From Candidatus Undinarchaeales archaeon (GTDB lineage Archaea > SpSt-1190 > JASMDC01), in NCBI GenBank assembly GCA_030753015.1, contig JASMDC010000034.1:240-37159 (forward strand): 36,920 nucleotides of DNA. The letters run 5' to 3'. The notes under the pieces are model-generated. The model made no database searches and was not told where the DNA came from. It saw only the letters and a program-made list of their open reading frames with translations. The position numbers were made by a program, and so were the translations under genes. Position 1 is the stretch's first letter. Every line of letters begins with the position of its first letter. Positions 23,664-30,762 of the stretch are shown here, in pieces.

Positions 23664-24055
23664 GGCACTGCCCTCCTGAGAAGTTCGCGCACATCCTCGA
23701 CATCCTCACCGGGCGCTCGTGAGACTTTGGCTTCCAAACCTTTGAGGCCAGGCAATCCTGAGCCTTCGCACGCGGCGGTGCTCACGGCACTGGCCCATGG
23801 CCCGAGAGGTATCAGTACAAGTCCCTTAATACCCTCGAGGCCTGCCAGGACCCGGACGACGACCGAGCCACCATCGGTTGTGACGCGGACGGTATCCCCT
23901 TCAGCAACGCTCAACGAATGCATGTCCGATGGAGAAAGGGAGCAAACACCCACATTCTCGCGGTATTCGGCGTGGAGTTTCTTGTGGATCGTTATTCCCT
24001 GGCCCACGGTGCGCATGGTGACCAGGGTGAGCGTTAGCTCCTTAGAGCGTCCCAT
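23660..24055 (-). CDS. fwdD: Formylmethanofuran dehydrogenase subunit D (molybdopterin dinucleotide-binding)
   Basis: 131 residues from the ATG at 24055, chosen by its promoter; a GTG at 24070 is in frame. A small double-psi-barrel domain shows LTLVTMRTVGQGITIHK, NVGVCSLSPSDMHSL, EGDTVRVTTDGGSV and LIPLGPWASAV, matching the MPT-dinucleotide-binding subunit that covers the metal site of FwdB. The stop overlaps the start of fwdB, giving a two-gene transcript. A C-terminal basic/acidic helix (EDVRELLRRAVP) extends the usual domain slightly. Confidence 0.9.
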   Translation of the reverse strand: MGRSKELTLTLVTMRTVGQGITIHKKLHAEYRENVGVCSLSPSDMHSLSVAEGDTVRVTTDGGSVVVRVLAGLEGIKGLVLIPLGPWASAVSTAACEGSGLPGLKGLEAKVSRAPGEDVEDVRELLRRAVP

Positions 24056-24083
24056 GGGTACGGTCCCCACTAGGCCTCCTTTT

Positions 24084-24093
24084 TTTTAAAACC
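24084..24093 (-). promoter_or_regulatory. TATA box of the fwdD-fwdB operon
   Basis: The minus strand reads TTTTAAAAAA, about 32 nt before ATG 24055. It separates fwdDB from the upstream peptidase operon. Confidence 0.55.
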
Positions 24094-24112
24094 AGCCCTT
24101 TAACGGACCAGC

Positions 24113-24412
24113 TCACTCCTTCTTTTTCACCACGACCTCGAACTGGCCATCCCAGCCGGTCCCTTGGACCTTAAGGCCGTCCTCGTTCGCCTTGTCCAGG
24201 AACTCACGCAGAGGCTCGAGCATGTCGACCAAGAAGCCAACCTGAGCATTCACAGTAACACCCTCACGTCGGATACCGTGCATAGCGCAGATGAGCGCAT
24301 GCATATCGTTCGCGGGATCAGCATTGCATTCGACGCCCTCTTTGTAGCCCAGCATCTTTCCTAGCGGACAGATATCGCATCGTGTGAAAGACTTGACGTT
24401 GTCGAAACCCAT
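24113..24412 (-). CDS. Small cysteine-containing protein of unknown function
   Basis: 99 residues from the ATG at 24412 (GTG 24421 and ATG 24418 also in frame; GGTGA precedes 24412). It holds four cysteines (CDIC, EC and IC) in the first 45 residues, which could bind a metal or iron-sulfur cluster, then a helix (LVDMLEPLREFLDKANEDG) and a final strand pair with a Lys-rich end. It lies about 20 nt after the M42 peptidase gene and is probably co-transcribed. No family recognised. Confidence 0.7.
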   Translation of the reverse strand: MGFDNVKSFTRCDICPLGKMLGYKEGVECNADPANDMHALICAMHGIRREGVTVNAQVGFLVDMLEPLREFLDKANEDGLKVQGTGWDGQFEVVVKKKE

Positions 24413-24432
24413 GAGCATCACCTATTGGCCCC

Positions 24433-25497
24433 TCACAGGGCCCTAATGAATCCCTCCAGGAGGCGTAGGGATGCCTCCAGGTCCTTGAGAGAGAATATCT
24501 CCGCCGTGGAGTGGATGTATCGTGTAGGCACACCTACGGCACCGCTCATCACTCCCCGTCTGACGGACTGGATGGCGGCCGCGTCGGTTGTCGAGCCTTC
24601 AGCGATCTCGTACTGGATGGGGATCTTCCCCTCTGCAGCCGCGTCCTGGAGCGCCTTGAGCACCCGTTCGTGGACGATGAGCCCCCAATCGGCGATGACG
24701 ATTGCAGGACCCTTTCCAAGTTCGATCTTGGGTTGTCCCTCGGGCACACCTGGGAAATCCGTTGCGATCGAGACCTCGAGAGCAAGAGCGGCATCAGGCT
24801 GGACCGCGTACGCCGCGGTGGCTGCACCCACGGTACCGAACTCCTCTTGGACCGTACCAGCAAGGTATACCGTATTCTTAGGTCGGTTATCATGAAGGTG
24901 GCGGGCCAGGAACACGAGCATGAGACAACCTACACGGTCATCAGCCGCGGATATCATCACACGGTCCTTCCCGAGCATCCTGACACCCTTTTCGAAGACG
25001 ATGAAGTCTCCTGGCGAGATCCCAAGGGCGAGTGTCTCATCCTTGGTCGACGTTCCGACATCAAGGAAGAGATCGTTGATCTTGAGCTTCTTCACATCCT
25101 CCTTCTTGCGAAGGTGGGGCGGGAGAGCGCCCATGACACCGTGGAATGCTCCCTTCTCCCTTGTGAGCACCTTGGCTTGCTGACCGAGGACCATGCGCGG
25201 ATCCAGCCCGCTCAGGGTAGTGAACCTGATCTGGCCTGTGTCCTCAATGACGGTGGCGAGCATGGCGATCTCGTCCATGTGTGCAGCCATTAGGATGGAG
25301 GTCCCGTTGTCATCAGTGCCCTTGATGATGCCCACGACGTTCCCGAGGCGGTCGACCTTGATCTCGTCCACGTACGGTCGCAGGAGCTCTGTGAGGGCCT
25401 CTCTGACCGCACCCTCGCGGGCGGGCGGTCCGTCAGCGAGTGCGAGGTTCTCCAGCACCTCGATGGTCTCTGTCCGGTCAAGCGTGATCTTCTTCAT
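24433..25497 (-). CDS. M42-family tetrahedral aminopeptidase (TET-like)
   Basis: 354 residues, the usual length. Metal and catalytic motifs: AAHMDEIAML (first His), SAADDRVGCL (bridging Asp), VQEEFGTVGA (general base Glu and metal Glu), ALEVSIATDFPG (the usual metal-binding Asp position reads Glu) and PTRYIHSTAEIF (last His). M42 enzymes form dodecameric tetrahedra that trim peptides from the proteasome in the cytoplasm. The gene begins 12 nt after the Ntn-hydrolase gene, indicating an operon for peptide or amide breakdown. The Glu in place of Asp still permits metal binding. Confidence 0.92.
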   Translation of the reverse strand: MKKITLDRTETIEVLENLALADGPPAREGAVREALTELLRPYVDEIKVDRLGNVVGIIKGTDDNGTSILMAAHMDEIAMLATVIEDTGQIRFTTLSGLDPRMVLGQQAKVLTREKGAFHGVMGALPPHLRKKEDVKKLKINDLFLDVGTSTKDETLALGISPGDFIVFEKGVRMLGKDRVMISAADDRVGCLMLVFLARHLHDNRPKNTVYLAGTVQEEFGTVGAATAAYAVQPDAALALEVSIATDFPGVPEGQPKIELGKGPAIVIADWGLIVHERVLKALQDAAAEGKIPIQYEIAEGSTTDAAAIQSVRRGVMSGAVGVPTRYIHSTAEIFSLKDLEASLRLLEGFIRAL

Positions 25498-25509
25498 CGT
25501 ACGGACCTC

Positions 25510-26319
25510 TTAGTCGAAAATGTGTGATATAAAATCGTGGGTGCAGCCGTTACCGGGAGCGTTGAGGAGCTCCGGGACACCATCATCGTTCTTTGGGATC
25601 ATGATGGATGAGGACACTGTGTCGTGGTTCATGAGATTCTCGGGGATGGCGTGGCGGCAGATCGAGTATTCGGAGGGATCGGGATCGTGGTCGCGGTAGA
25701 CCTCCATGATATCCTTGGGAGCCACCTTCTTCTTAGGTGCTAGGAGATCCTGTACTCGCTTCCTTCGCATGTAGGAGCTCGGGTATGAGTAGACATCAGG
25801 ACCGAACTCATCCAGGAAGATGAAATGATTGGTGCGGACTTGGATCCCCTTCGTGATGCGCTGGACCGCGAACTCGGAGTCCGTGCCTTCGATGATCGCA
25901 CCCTCGGTAGCATCTGCCAAGAGCATGCTCCCGCCCATGTACCGTCCGTGCTCGATCTCCTCTGTAACGAACCGGATGGCCTCCTCGACGTTCGCACAGA
26001 GGCCGAGGATGGCTCGACCAAGTACACCACACTTCCGCAGAGTAGCGTCCGCGCCAGGGATAGGTTTCCAATCCTCTTCCCATCCTGGTTTATTGATCTT
26101 GACGAAGAATGTACCCAGGCATAGTCCCTTCTCATTGATCCCCTGGGTGATGATGTCCGGTCGGCTCCTGTGATTGACGCCCATGAAGGAGTAGTCCAAG
26201 CGGTCCTTGACGACCATCTCCTCCCCGCGAATCTCCCCGCACTCCTTGTCCCTGTTCTTAGCCATGAACACCCGGCCGAAAGAAGAACGGTCAGCGCCGA
26301 TGATAATGCCCGTACACAT
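25510..26319 (-). CDS. Ntn-hydrolase of the C69/acyltransferase-like type
   Basis: 269 residues from the ATG at 26319, chosen so that Cys becomes the N-terminal nucleophile after Met removal (MCTGIIIGADRSSFGRVFMA, then KNRD). This start matches peptidase C69 and acyl-CoA:6-aminopenicillanate acyltransferase-like enzymes. NHRSRPDIITQGINEKGLCLG and the NHFIFLD segment carry the usual second-shell Asn and His. The substrate could be dipeptides, acyl-amides or penicillin-like amides. It heads an operon with an M42 aminopeptidase, which favours a peptide substrate. A longer frame to 26394 would include the promoter and is rejected. Confidence 0.82.
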   Translation of the reverse strand: MCTGIIIGADRSSFGRVFMAKNRDKECGEIRGEEMVVKDRLDYSFMGVNHRSRPDIITQGINEKGLCLGTFFVKINKPGWEEDWKPIPGADATLRKCGVLGRAILGLCANVEEAIRFVTEEIEHGRYMGGSMLLADATEGAIIEGTDSEFAVQRITKGIQVRTNHFIFLDEFGPDVYSYPSSYMRRKRVQDLLAPKKKVAPKDIMEVYRDHDPDPSEYSICRHAIPENLMNHDTVSSSIMIPKNDDGVPELLNAPGNGCTHDFISHIFD

Positions 26320-26374
26320 GTGAACCAGCTCAATGACCGCAGTACGCGGTCGTATCGAGAGGTGCGCAACAAAC

Positions 26375-26384
26375 ACATAAAAAG
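26375..26384. promoter_or_regulatory. TATA-like element between divergent Ntn-hydrolase and ATP-grasp genes
   Basis: CATAAAAAGC lies about 30 nt before the ATG at 26406 on the plus strand. Read on the minus strand it gives TTTTTATG, about 60 nt before 26319, so it may serve both genes. Confidence 0.5.
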
Positions 26385-26405
26385 CTGTTGGCACCCTTGC
26401 GGTTC

Positions 26406-27302
26406 ATGTCCCTCAATATAGGGCTATTCACACGTAAACTCACATGGGAAAACCAGAAGGTGCTCGTAGCCCTCATCAAGAAGGGATGCGACGTTCTCAC
26501 GATATCTCCCGAGGAGATCCGTTTCGAGATCTCTGACGGGATAAAAGCAAGGCTCGAAGACTATGATTTGACACATCTCAGTGGTGTGTATAATCGTTTG
26601 GACGTCACTCCCGACCTCGGTATGCCCTACCATGCATTCCAGGCGATCAAGTACATCGACAAGGCCGGTGTGCCCATCGTCAACAGCCCAGCATCTATCG
26701 CGAGAGCTCATAACAAGTTCAACACGTTTGCGGCTCTCATGGATGGGGGGATTAGGCTCCCGCGCACCATTCTTGCCCAGGACGTTGTACAGGCCGAGTC
26801 CATCCTTAACCGGAGTGATCTCCCACTTGTCATCAAGCCTGTGTTCGGTTCGTGGGGTCGCGATGCATTCCTGGTAAATGATCTGGAGGAGGGCCACTAC
26901 ATCCTTGAGAACCTCTCTGAACGTGGTTGGTTCCATGAATCAGGTATCCTCATCCAACGGTACATCGACAATCCAGGTAGAGACATCAGAGCTCTTGTCG
27001 TGGAGGATCGTGTCGTCGCTGCTATGTACCGGTACGCGCCTCGAGGTGAGTGGCGTACCAACATCTCTCTCGGTGGCCGTGGAGAGCCTTGCAAGATAAC
27101 GCCTGAGATTGAGGAACTAGCCGTCCGCTCCCTCGAGCTCTTGGGTGGTGAGATCATGGGCGTCGACCTCATGGAGAGCAAGGAAGGGCTCTTTGTCCTC
27201 GAGGTGAACGGTTCCGCTGACTTCCGTGGCCTTACGCGGGCCACGGGTGTAGATGTAAAGGAGATCATCGCCGACTACCTGATCAAGACTTTTAAACGAT
27301 GA
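26406..27302 (+). CDS. RimK/LysX-type ATP-grasp ligase
   Basis: 298 residues from the ATG at 26406 (TATA at about 30 nt). The N-terminal domain MSLNIGLFTR resembles RimK. GVPIVNSPASIARAHNKFNT precedes the ATP-grasp domain: LPLVIKPVFGSWGRDAFLV (ATP-binding Lys and Gly loop), IQRYIDNPGRDIRALVV, NISLGGRGEP, and metal ligands in GVDLMES and FVLEVNGSADFRGL. Members attach glutamate or other amino acids to a carboxylate: ribosomal S6, LysW, coenzyme F420 or H4MPT. With H4MPT genes nearby, an MptN- or CofF-like function is possible but unproven. Confidence 0.9.
   Translation: MSLNIGLFTRKLTWENQKVLVALIKKGCDVLTISPEEIRFEISDGIKARLEDYDLTHLSGVYNRLDVTPDLGMPYHAFQAIKYIDKAGVPIVNSPASIARAHNKFNTFAALMDGGIRLPRTILAQDVVQAESILNRSDLPLVIKPVFGSWGRDAFLVNDLEEGHYILENLSERGWFHESGILIQRYIDNPGRDIRALVVEDRVVAAMYRYAPRGEWRTNISLGGRGEPCKITPEIEELAVRSLELLGGEIMGVDLMESKEGLFVLEVNGSADFRGLTRATGVDVKEIIADYLIKTFKR
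27290..27297 (+). promoter_or_regulatory. TATA box of the M20 peptidase gene
   Basis: TTTTAAAC is embedded in the last codons of the ATP-grasp gene, 33 nt before ATG 27323. The peptidase therefore has its own, probably leaderless, transcript. Confidence 0.6.
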
Positions 27303-27322
27303 TTCGTCTTTGATATCAGTTA

Positions 27323-28765
27323 ATGAGGCACACCCGAAAGAGCCTCTATTCCCGGATCGAACGGGAGCACGCGACCATCATCGACACACTCTGTGGCCTC
27401 GTCCGGACCCGGCCTGTGAACCATCCTGAGCGGGGTATCAAGCCCCCATCTGAGACCGCCCATATCTGCTGTGACCTCATGGAGAAGGTTGGTCTTAAGG
27501 CGATGGTGCATGAAAGGAACGGCTATTATTCAGCGCTAGGGATCCTGGACACCGGCCGAACGGGACCCACAGTGGTGATGGAGGGCCATCTTGACGTCGT
27601 TCCTGGAGCGGAGGACCAGTTCGAGCCACGTGTGACCGAGGACAGGATCATCGGGCGTGGTGCCCTCGATATGCTCTGCTCGGTCCCTACCAGTATCGTT
27701 GCTATCAAGGCAATCAAGGAGTCGGACGAAGAGCTGGGCGGGAAGCTCTATCTCGCCCTCGGTGCCGACGAGGAGACCGGTGGGATGTATGGAGTCGGGC
27801 ACATGGCCACTATGATGGAGCGCCCCGACCATGTCATCGGTATGGAGCCCACGGACCTCGGGATAGTCGTCCGAAGGCGTGCCATGCACATCATTGATGT
27901 CCGGTTCCCTCAGCGTCTGGTACCTCGTGGTTTTATTGATCCATGCGCTGTGTACGTCCGTGTGGACGGCCATGCTGTGCACTCCAGCCATATGTGGAAG
28001 TGCCGTGCTCACGCAGCTGTGAACGCGGCACGGTTCCTCGAGGATATACGCCAGCAGTTCAACGTCGGTGTCCTTGGACTGCGGTTCGGTGATGTCAAGA
28101 ACCGAACACCCGAACACTGTGACCTCAAGCTCGTTGTGAGCGCAGCGGACCTCGAGAGACTGGGTGTTCCATACAAACTGCTGTTCCCCGTCGCTGCCGG
28201 TGTGACGGACGAGGGCCTAGAGCATCTCCTCCGGGCAGTGGCTGTAATCAGTGACACACACGTACCACAGGCCGAGACCTCTGATTACGGAGTTGCCATC
28301 GGGCCCAATGTCATCGTCAACGAAGGGCGCGGTGGGTATGTCCTGAAGGTTGACACGCGAGTGATGACCGACCACTCAGCAGAGGTGGCGCATTCCTTCC
28401 GGAATTCCCTGTACAACGCAGGTGTGTCGTTCTCGTCCCTCGATATCGTCCACTCGGACCGTTCCCTCATGACTTCGCCAACGAGCGTACTCTTCAGATC
28501 CATGGAGCGCAACCTCATGTCACTCAGGAAGTCGAGGGGCGAGGAGTTACCAGTGACCCTCGTTCGGGAGGGCGCAGGCCAGTCCGATCTTAGGTATTTC
28601 CCCGGTACAGGTGCCCAATGCATCGAAGTAGGCCCCCGGGGGAACGGTGCCCACGCTCGCAATGAGTATGTCGAGACGGATTCACTGACGATTCATGCAA
28701 AGGCGCTTGCGGCCACACTTCTCGACCTCATGGGTGATGGGCGTGCCACGTGGGCGACGTCCTGA
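27323..28765 (+). CDS. M20-family metallopeptidase (ArgE/DapE/CPG2-like)
   Basis: 480 residues, longer than the usual 380-420. Zinc-site motifs: MEGHLDVVPG (His and Asp), GRGALDMLCS (bridging Asp), ADEETGGMYG (general-base Glu) and MEPTDLG (metal Glu position). The dimerisation domain has DGHAVHSSHMW, and the closing GNGAHARNEYVE carries the last His. Members hydrolyse N-acyl amino acids or C-terminal peptide bonds in the cytoplasm. An insert at about 190-215 (between VVRRRAMHIID and YVRVDGHA) accounts for part of the extra length. The preceding gene is an ATP-grasp ligase, so a ligase-hydrolase pair acting on one peptide-like compound is possible. Confidence 0.88.
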   Translation: MRHTRKSLYSRIEREHATIIDTLCGLVRTRPVNHPERGIKPPSETAHICCDLMEKVGLKAMVHERNGYYSALGILDTGRTGPTVVMEGHLDVVPGAEDQFEPRVTEDRIIGRGALDMLCSVPTSIVAIKAIKESDEELGGKLYLALGADEETGGMYGVGHMATMMERPDHVIGMEPTDLGIVVRRRAMHIIDVRFPQRLVPRGFIDPCAVYVRVDGHAVHSSHMWKCRAHAAVNAARFLEDIRQQFNVGVLGLRFGDVKNRTPEHCDLKLVVSAADLERLGVPYKLLFPVAAGVTDEGLEHLLRAVAVISDTHVPQAETSDYGVAIGPNVIVNEGRGGYVLKVDTRVMTDHSAEVAHSFRNSLYNAGVSFSSLDIVHSDRSLMTSPTSVLFRSMERNLMSLRKSRGEELPVTLVREGAGQSDLRYFPGTGAQCIEVGPRGNGAHARNEYVETDSLTIHAKALAATLLDLMGDGRATWATS

Positions 28766-28799
28766 TCCATTGTAGGAGCGCGATTTGGGTTTGAGCTTT

Positions 28800-28952
28800 A
28801 TGAATCATGAAGGACTCTGTCAGACTCTCATGGACGAGGGGGATGAGCAGTTTCTGCATGGGGAGGAGCTGCGACGGATCGATGAGATCATCGATACCAT
28901 GTTCGTATCGCTCCGTTCAATGGAGATGGCCTCCCCACCGAACGAGTATTGA
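28800..28952 (+). CDS. Possible 50-residue acidic protein
   Basis: ATG at 28800 to TGA at 28952. The translation begins MNHEGLCQTLMDEGDEQFLH and continues as a charged amphipathic helix (EELRRIDEIIDTMFVSLRSM) to a PPNEY end. Codon choice and helix periodicity look coding, unlike the Arg/Ser-rich product of the overlapping frame at 28807-29166. No clear TATA or Shine-Dalgarno sequence precedes it. It may depend on transcription from the M20 gene, which ends 34 nt before. Confidence 0.45.
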   Translation: MNHEGLCQTLMDEGDEQFLHGEELRRIDEIIDTMFVSLRSMEMASPPNEY

Positions 28953-29111
28953 GCTGCACGTTCGCTTTCCGAACTGCAGTTCATTGATTTCTGAGCAAGC
29001 TCATATCTACGTAGGTGAACCGCTCATTATCACAATGATGGAAAAGCCACGTCGCCACCTCCGCTCGATCAGCATCATCGGCCGGGACATAGTATATGGG
29101 TTATTTTTCCA

Positions 29112-29191
29112 GACGCCACCCGTCGGGCGCCTAACGGTCGGGACATTAAGTCCCGCAACCAGGTAAAGGTTGCTTGGTACATCGTTTTTTT
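29112..29191 (+). ncRNA. Candidate small structured RNA
   Basis: A GTATAT element at 29092-29097 would place transcription near 29120. Consecutive hairpins follow: CGGGAC/GTCCCG (29139-29144 with 29150-29155, loop of 5) directly abutting GCAACC/GGTTGC (29155-29160 with 29168-29173, loop of 7). A run of seven T at 29185-29191 could end the RNA. A weaker CGCC/GGCG pair lies at 29114-29129. The structure fits neither tRNA nor a known class that I can name. Confidence 0.3.
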
Positions 29192-29219
29192 CTACTGGAC
29201 TACTTAATGGTGATAAAGA

Positions 29220-29238
29220 TTTATTAAAGTTTATTAAA
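29220..29238 (+). repeat. Direct repeat TTTATTAAA at 10-bp spacing
   Basis: TTTATTAAA occurs at 29220-29228 and again at 29230-29238, one helical turn apart. It lies about 70-90 bp upstream of the probable TATA box of the radical SAM gene, so a regulator or architectural protein site is possible. Confidence 0.6.
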
Positions 29239-29242
29239 TCAG

Positions 29243-29257
29243 TGTCACCTTGTGACA
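29243..29257. promoter_or_regulatory. Inverted repeat TGTCAC-CTT-GTGACA, possible operator
   Basis: A perfect 6-bp inverted repeat with a 3-nt centre, of the size bound by dimeric helix-turn-helix regulators. It sits just downstream of the TTTATTAAA pair and about 50 bp before the TATA-like element at 29305-29314. Confidence 0.45.
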
Positions 29258-29304
29258 TACTCCCACGACAGCTACCGTAGTAAATGCTATAAGCAGCCAT
29301 TGAC

Positions 29305-29314
29305 ATGATATATG
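29305..29314 (+). promoter_or_regulatory. TATA-like element before the radical SAM gene
   Basis: ATGATATATG centres about 32 nt before the ATG at 29343, the common spacing in this window. A small hairpin (AGGGT/ACCCT, 29317-29334) lies between the two. Confidence 0.45.
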
Positions 29315-29342
29315 CTAGGGTGTTGGAAAACCCTCCGTGAGA

Positions 29343-30698
29343 ATGGTACGAGAAGGGAAGAAGAAGGCAGGACGCGAACGTCGATCATCCCCCAAAGGAT
29401 CACGTGATGACTCCCGGGATCACGCTCCTGTTGACGATGCAATCGAGTTGAAAGAGATCGGTGATGAGAGGCCGCTCCAAGTCGTGAACCGTCGGGACTT
29501 CGTGCAGGAAGGGATTACCTTTCTTGCGCTGGCCGGTCTTGCCGGTATAAGCTTACGTGCGCTCAAACCCCCGACGACAGGACCTGATCCGACACTCCAC
29601 CCCCTTGAGGGCCCACCTTCACCCATTCCGGGTGATAGCGCTTCTGGACCGTCACCAGCAGGCACTCCCGTTCCAGGTCTGCAAGAAGCGAGCTTCTATG
29701 TCCAGGCAGCAGGTGGCAAGGTCGCCTGCGACCTGTGCCCTCATGGCTGTGTCCTCTCGCCAGGCCAACGCGGCATCTGTCGGGTCCGGGAGAACCATGA
29801 CGGACGCCTTTATACCCACGGTTATGGGAATCCGTGCTCGATCCATATTGATCCCATCGAGAAGAAGCCACTGCTCCACTTCCTCCCGACCACCACGGCG
29901 TTCTCTATCGCTATCGGTGGATGTAACTTCAGATGTCTCAACTGTCAGAACTGGGAGATCTCCCAGCGTACTCCCGAGGAGGTCGAGCAAGGGGAGTTAA
30001 CCCCTGCCGAGGTAGCCGAGCTCGCCAAACGGGACGGCTGTGCATCGGTCGCCTATACGTACTCGGAGCCATCTGCGTGGTACGAGTACATGCTCGACAG
30101 TGGGACCGCGACACGTGCACTGGGTATGCGGAACGTGTGGGTGACGAACGGCTATCTCAACCAGAGGCCGCTCAAGGAGCTGTGCAAGGTGCTCGATGGT
30201 GCGAACGTCGACCTCAAGGCATTCTCTGAGAAGATGTACAGCGAGCTATGCTCGGGGACATTACGACCGGTCAAGGACACCATCGTGACGCTCAGGGAAC
30301 AGGGTGTATGGGTGGAGGTTGCAACACTACTGGTCCCCGGGTATACCGATGACATGGACCTTTTACGTGATATGTGCACTTGGCTGGTCAAGGCCCTCGG
30401 TCCTGATGTGCCGCATCATATCTCCCGGTTCCATCCGGACTATAAGCTTACTCACCTTCCTTGGACACCTATGAAGGCACTGAAGGAAGCTCGTGAGATC
30501 GCACGAGATGCTGGGGAGCATTATGTCTATGTGGGTAACGTCGCCCCATCCTCCGACATCCCCGATCCCGAGACGACCTACTGTCCGTCATGTGGACAGG
30601 CCGTCATCGAGCGCACTGGTTTCGTGGTAACAAAGTTCGATTTAGAAGGTGGCTCCTGCCCGAAATGTGGTGAATCCATTGCAGGAGTGTGGGCCTAG
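29343..30698 (+). CDS. Radical SAM protein (AmmeMemoRadiSam/PflA-like) with Tat-like signal
   Basis: 451 residues from ATG 29343 (GTG 29337 also possible). Residues 1-48 are charged and hydrophilic. NRRDFVQEGITFLALAGLAG (about 49-68) is a twin-arginine-type signal, then a Pro-rich linker reaches residue 115. A Cys group (CDLCPHGCVL, then GICRV) precedes the radical SAM cluster GGCNFRCLNCQNW (Cys194, 198 and 201), typical of the AmmeMemoRadiSam radical SAM family related to pyruvate-formate-lyase activase. The tail has two CxxC pairs (YCPSCGQ and SCPKCGE) like a zinc ribbon. A GTG at 29484 would give MNRRDF, a classic Tat start. Export of a radical SAM enzyme would be unusual. No Memo or AMMECR1 gene is in the window. 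Confidence 0.88.
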   Translation: MVREGKKKAGRERRSSPKGSRDDSRDHAPVDDAIELKEIGDERPLQVVNRRDFVQEGITFLALAGLAGISLRALKPPTTGPDPTLHPLEGPPSPIPGDSASGPSPAGTPVPGLQEASFYVQAAGGKVACDLCPHGCVLSPGQRGICRVRENHDGRLYTHGYGNPCSIHIDPIEKKPLLHFLPTTTAFSIAIGGCNFRCLNCQNWEISQRTPEEVEQGELTPAEVAELAKRDGCASVAYTYSEPSAWYEYMLDSGTATRALGMRNVWVTNGYLNQRPLKELCKVLDGANVDLKAFSEKMYSELCSGTLRPVKDTIVTLREQGVWVEVATLLVPGYTDDMDLLRDMCTWLVKALGPDVPHHISRFHPDYKLTHLPWTPMKALKEAREIARDAGEHYVYVGNVAPSSDIPDPETTYCPSCGQAVIERTGFVVTKFDLEGGSCPKCGESIAGVWA

Positions 30699-30762
30699 TT
30701 CTCTCACACTCACCACTGTATTTTTCAATCTTGACCGAATGCTAATCGGCGAGGGATCAATA

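Larger units (their letters stand above)
28953..29342 (+). other. Non-coding stretch with hairpins and AT-rich regulatory region
   Basis: About 390 nt without a convincing gene. The left third (28953-29090) shows nothing recognisable. The middle (29093-29191) holds a TATA-like TATAT, a cluster of GC hairpins and a seven-T run. The right part (29192-29342) is AT-rich and carries direct and inverted repeats before the radical SAM gene. It contrasts with the very short spacers elsewhere in the window. Confidence 0.7.

Noticed and set aside
26320..26394. N-terminal extension of the Ntn-hydrolase
   Set aside because: It would mask the catalytic N-terminal Cys and contains the promoter region.
28807..29166. 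119-codon open frame
   Set aside because: The product is rich in Arg and Ser with no periodicity, overlaps the better 50-codon frame, and runs through the hairpin cluster.
29112..29191. tRNA gene
   Set aside because: The hairpin with loop CATTAAG lacks U33, the next loop lacks TTCRA, and no 7-bp acceptor stem closes the structure.
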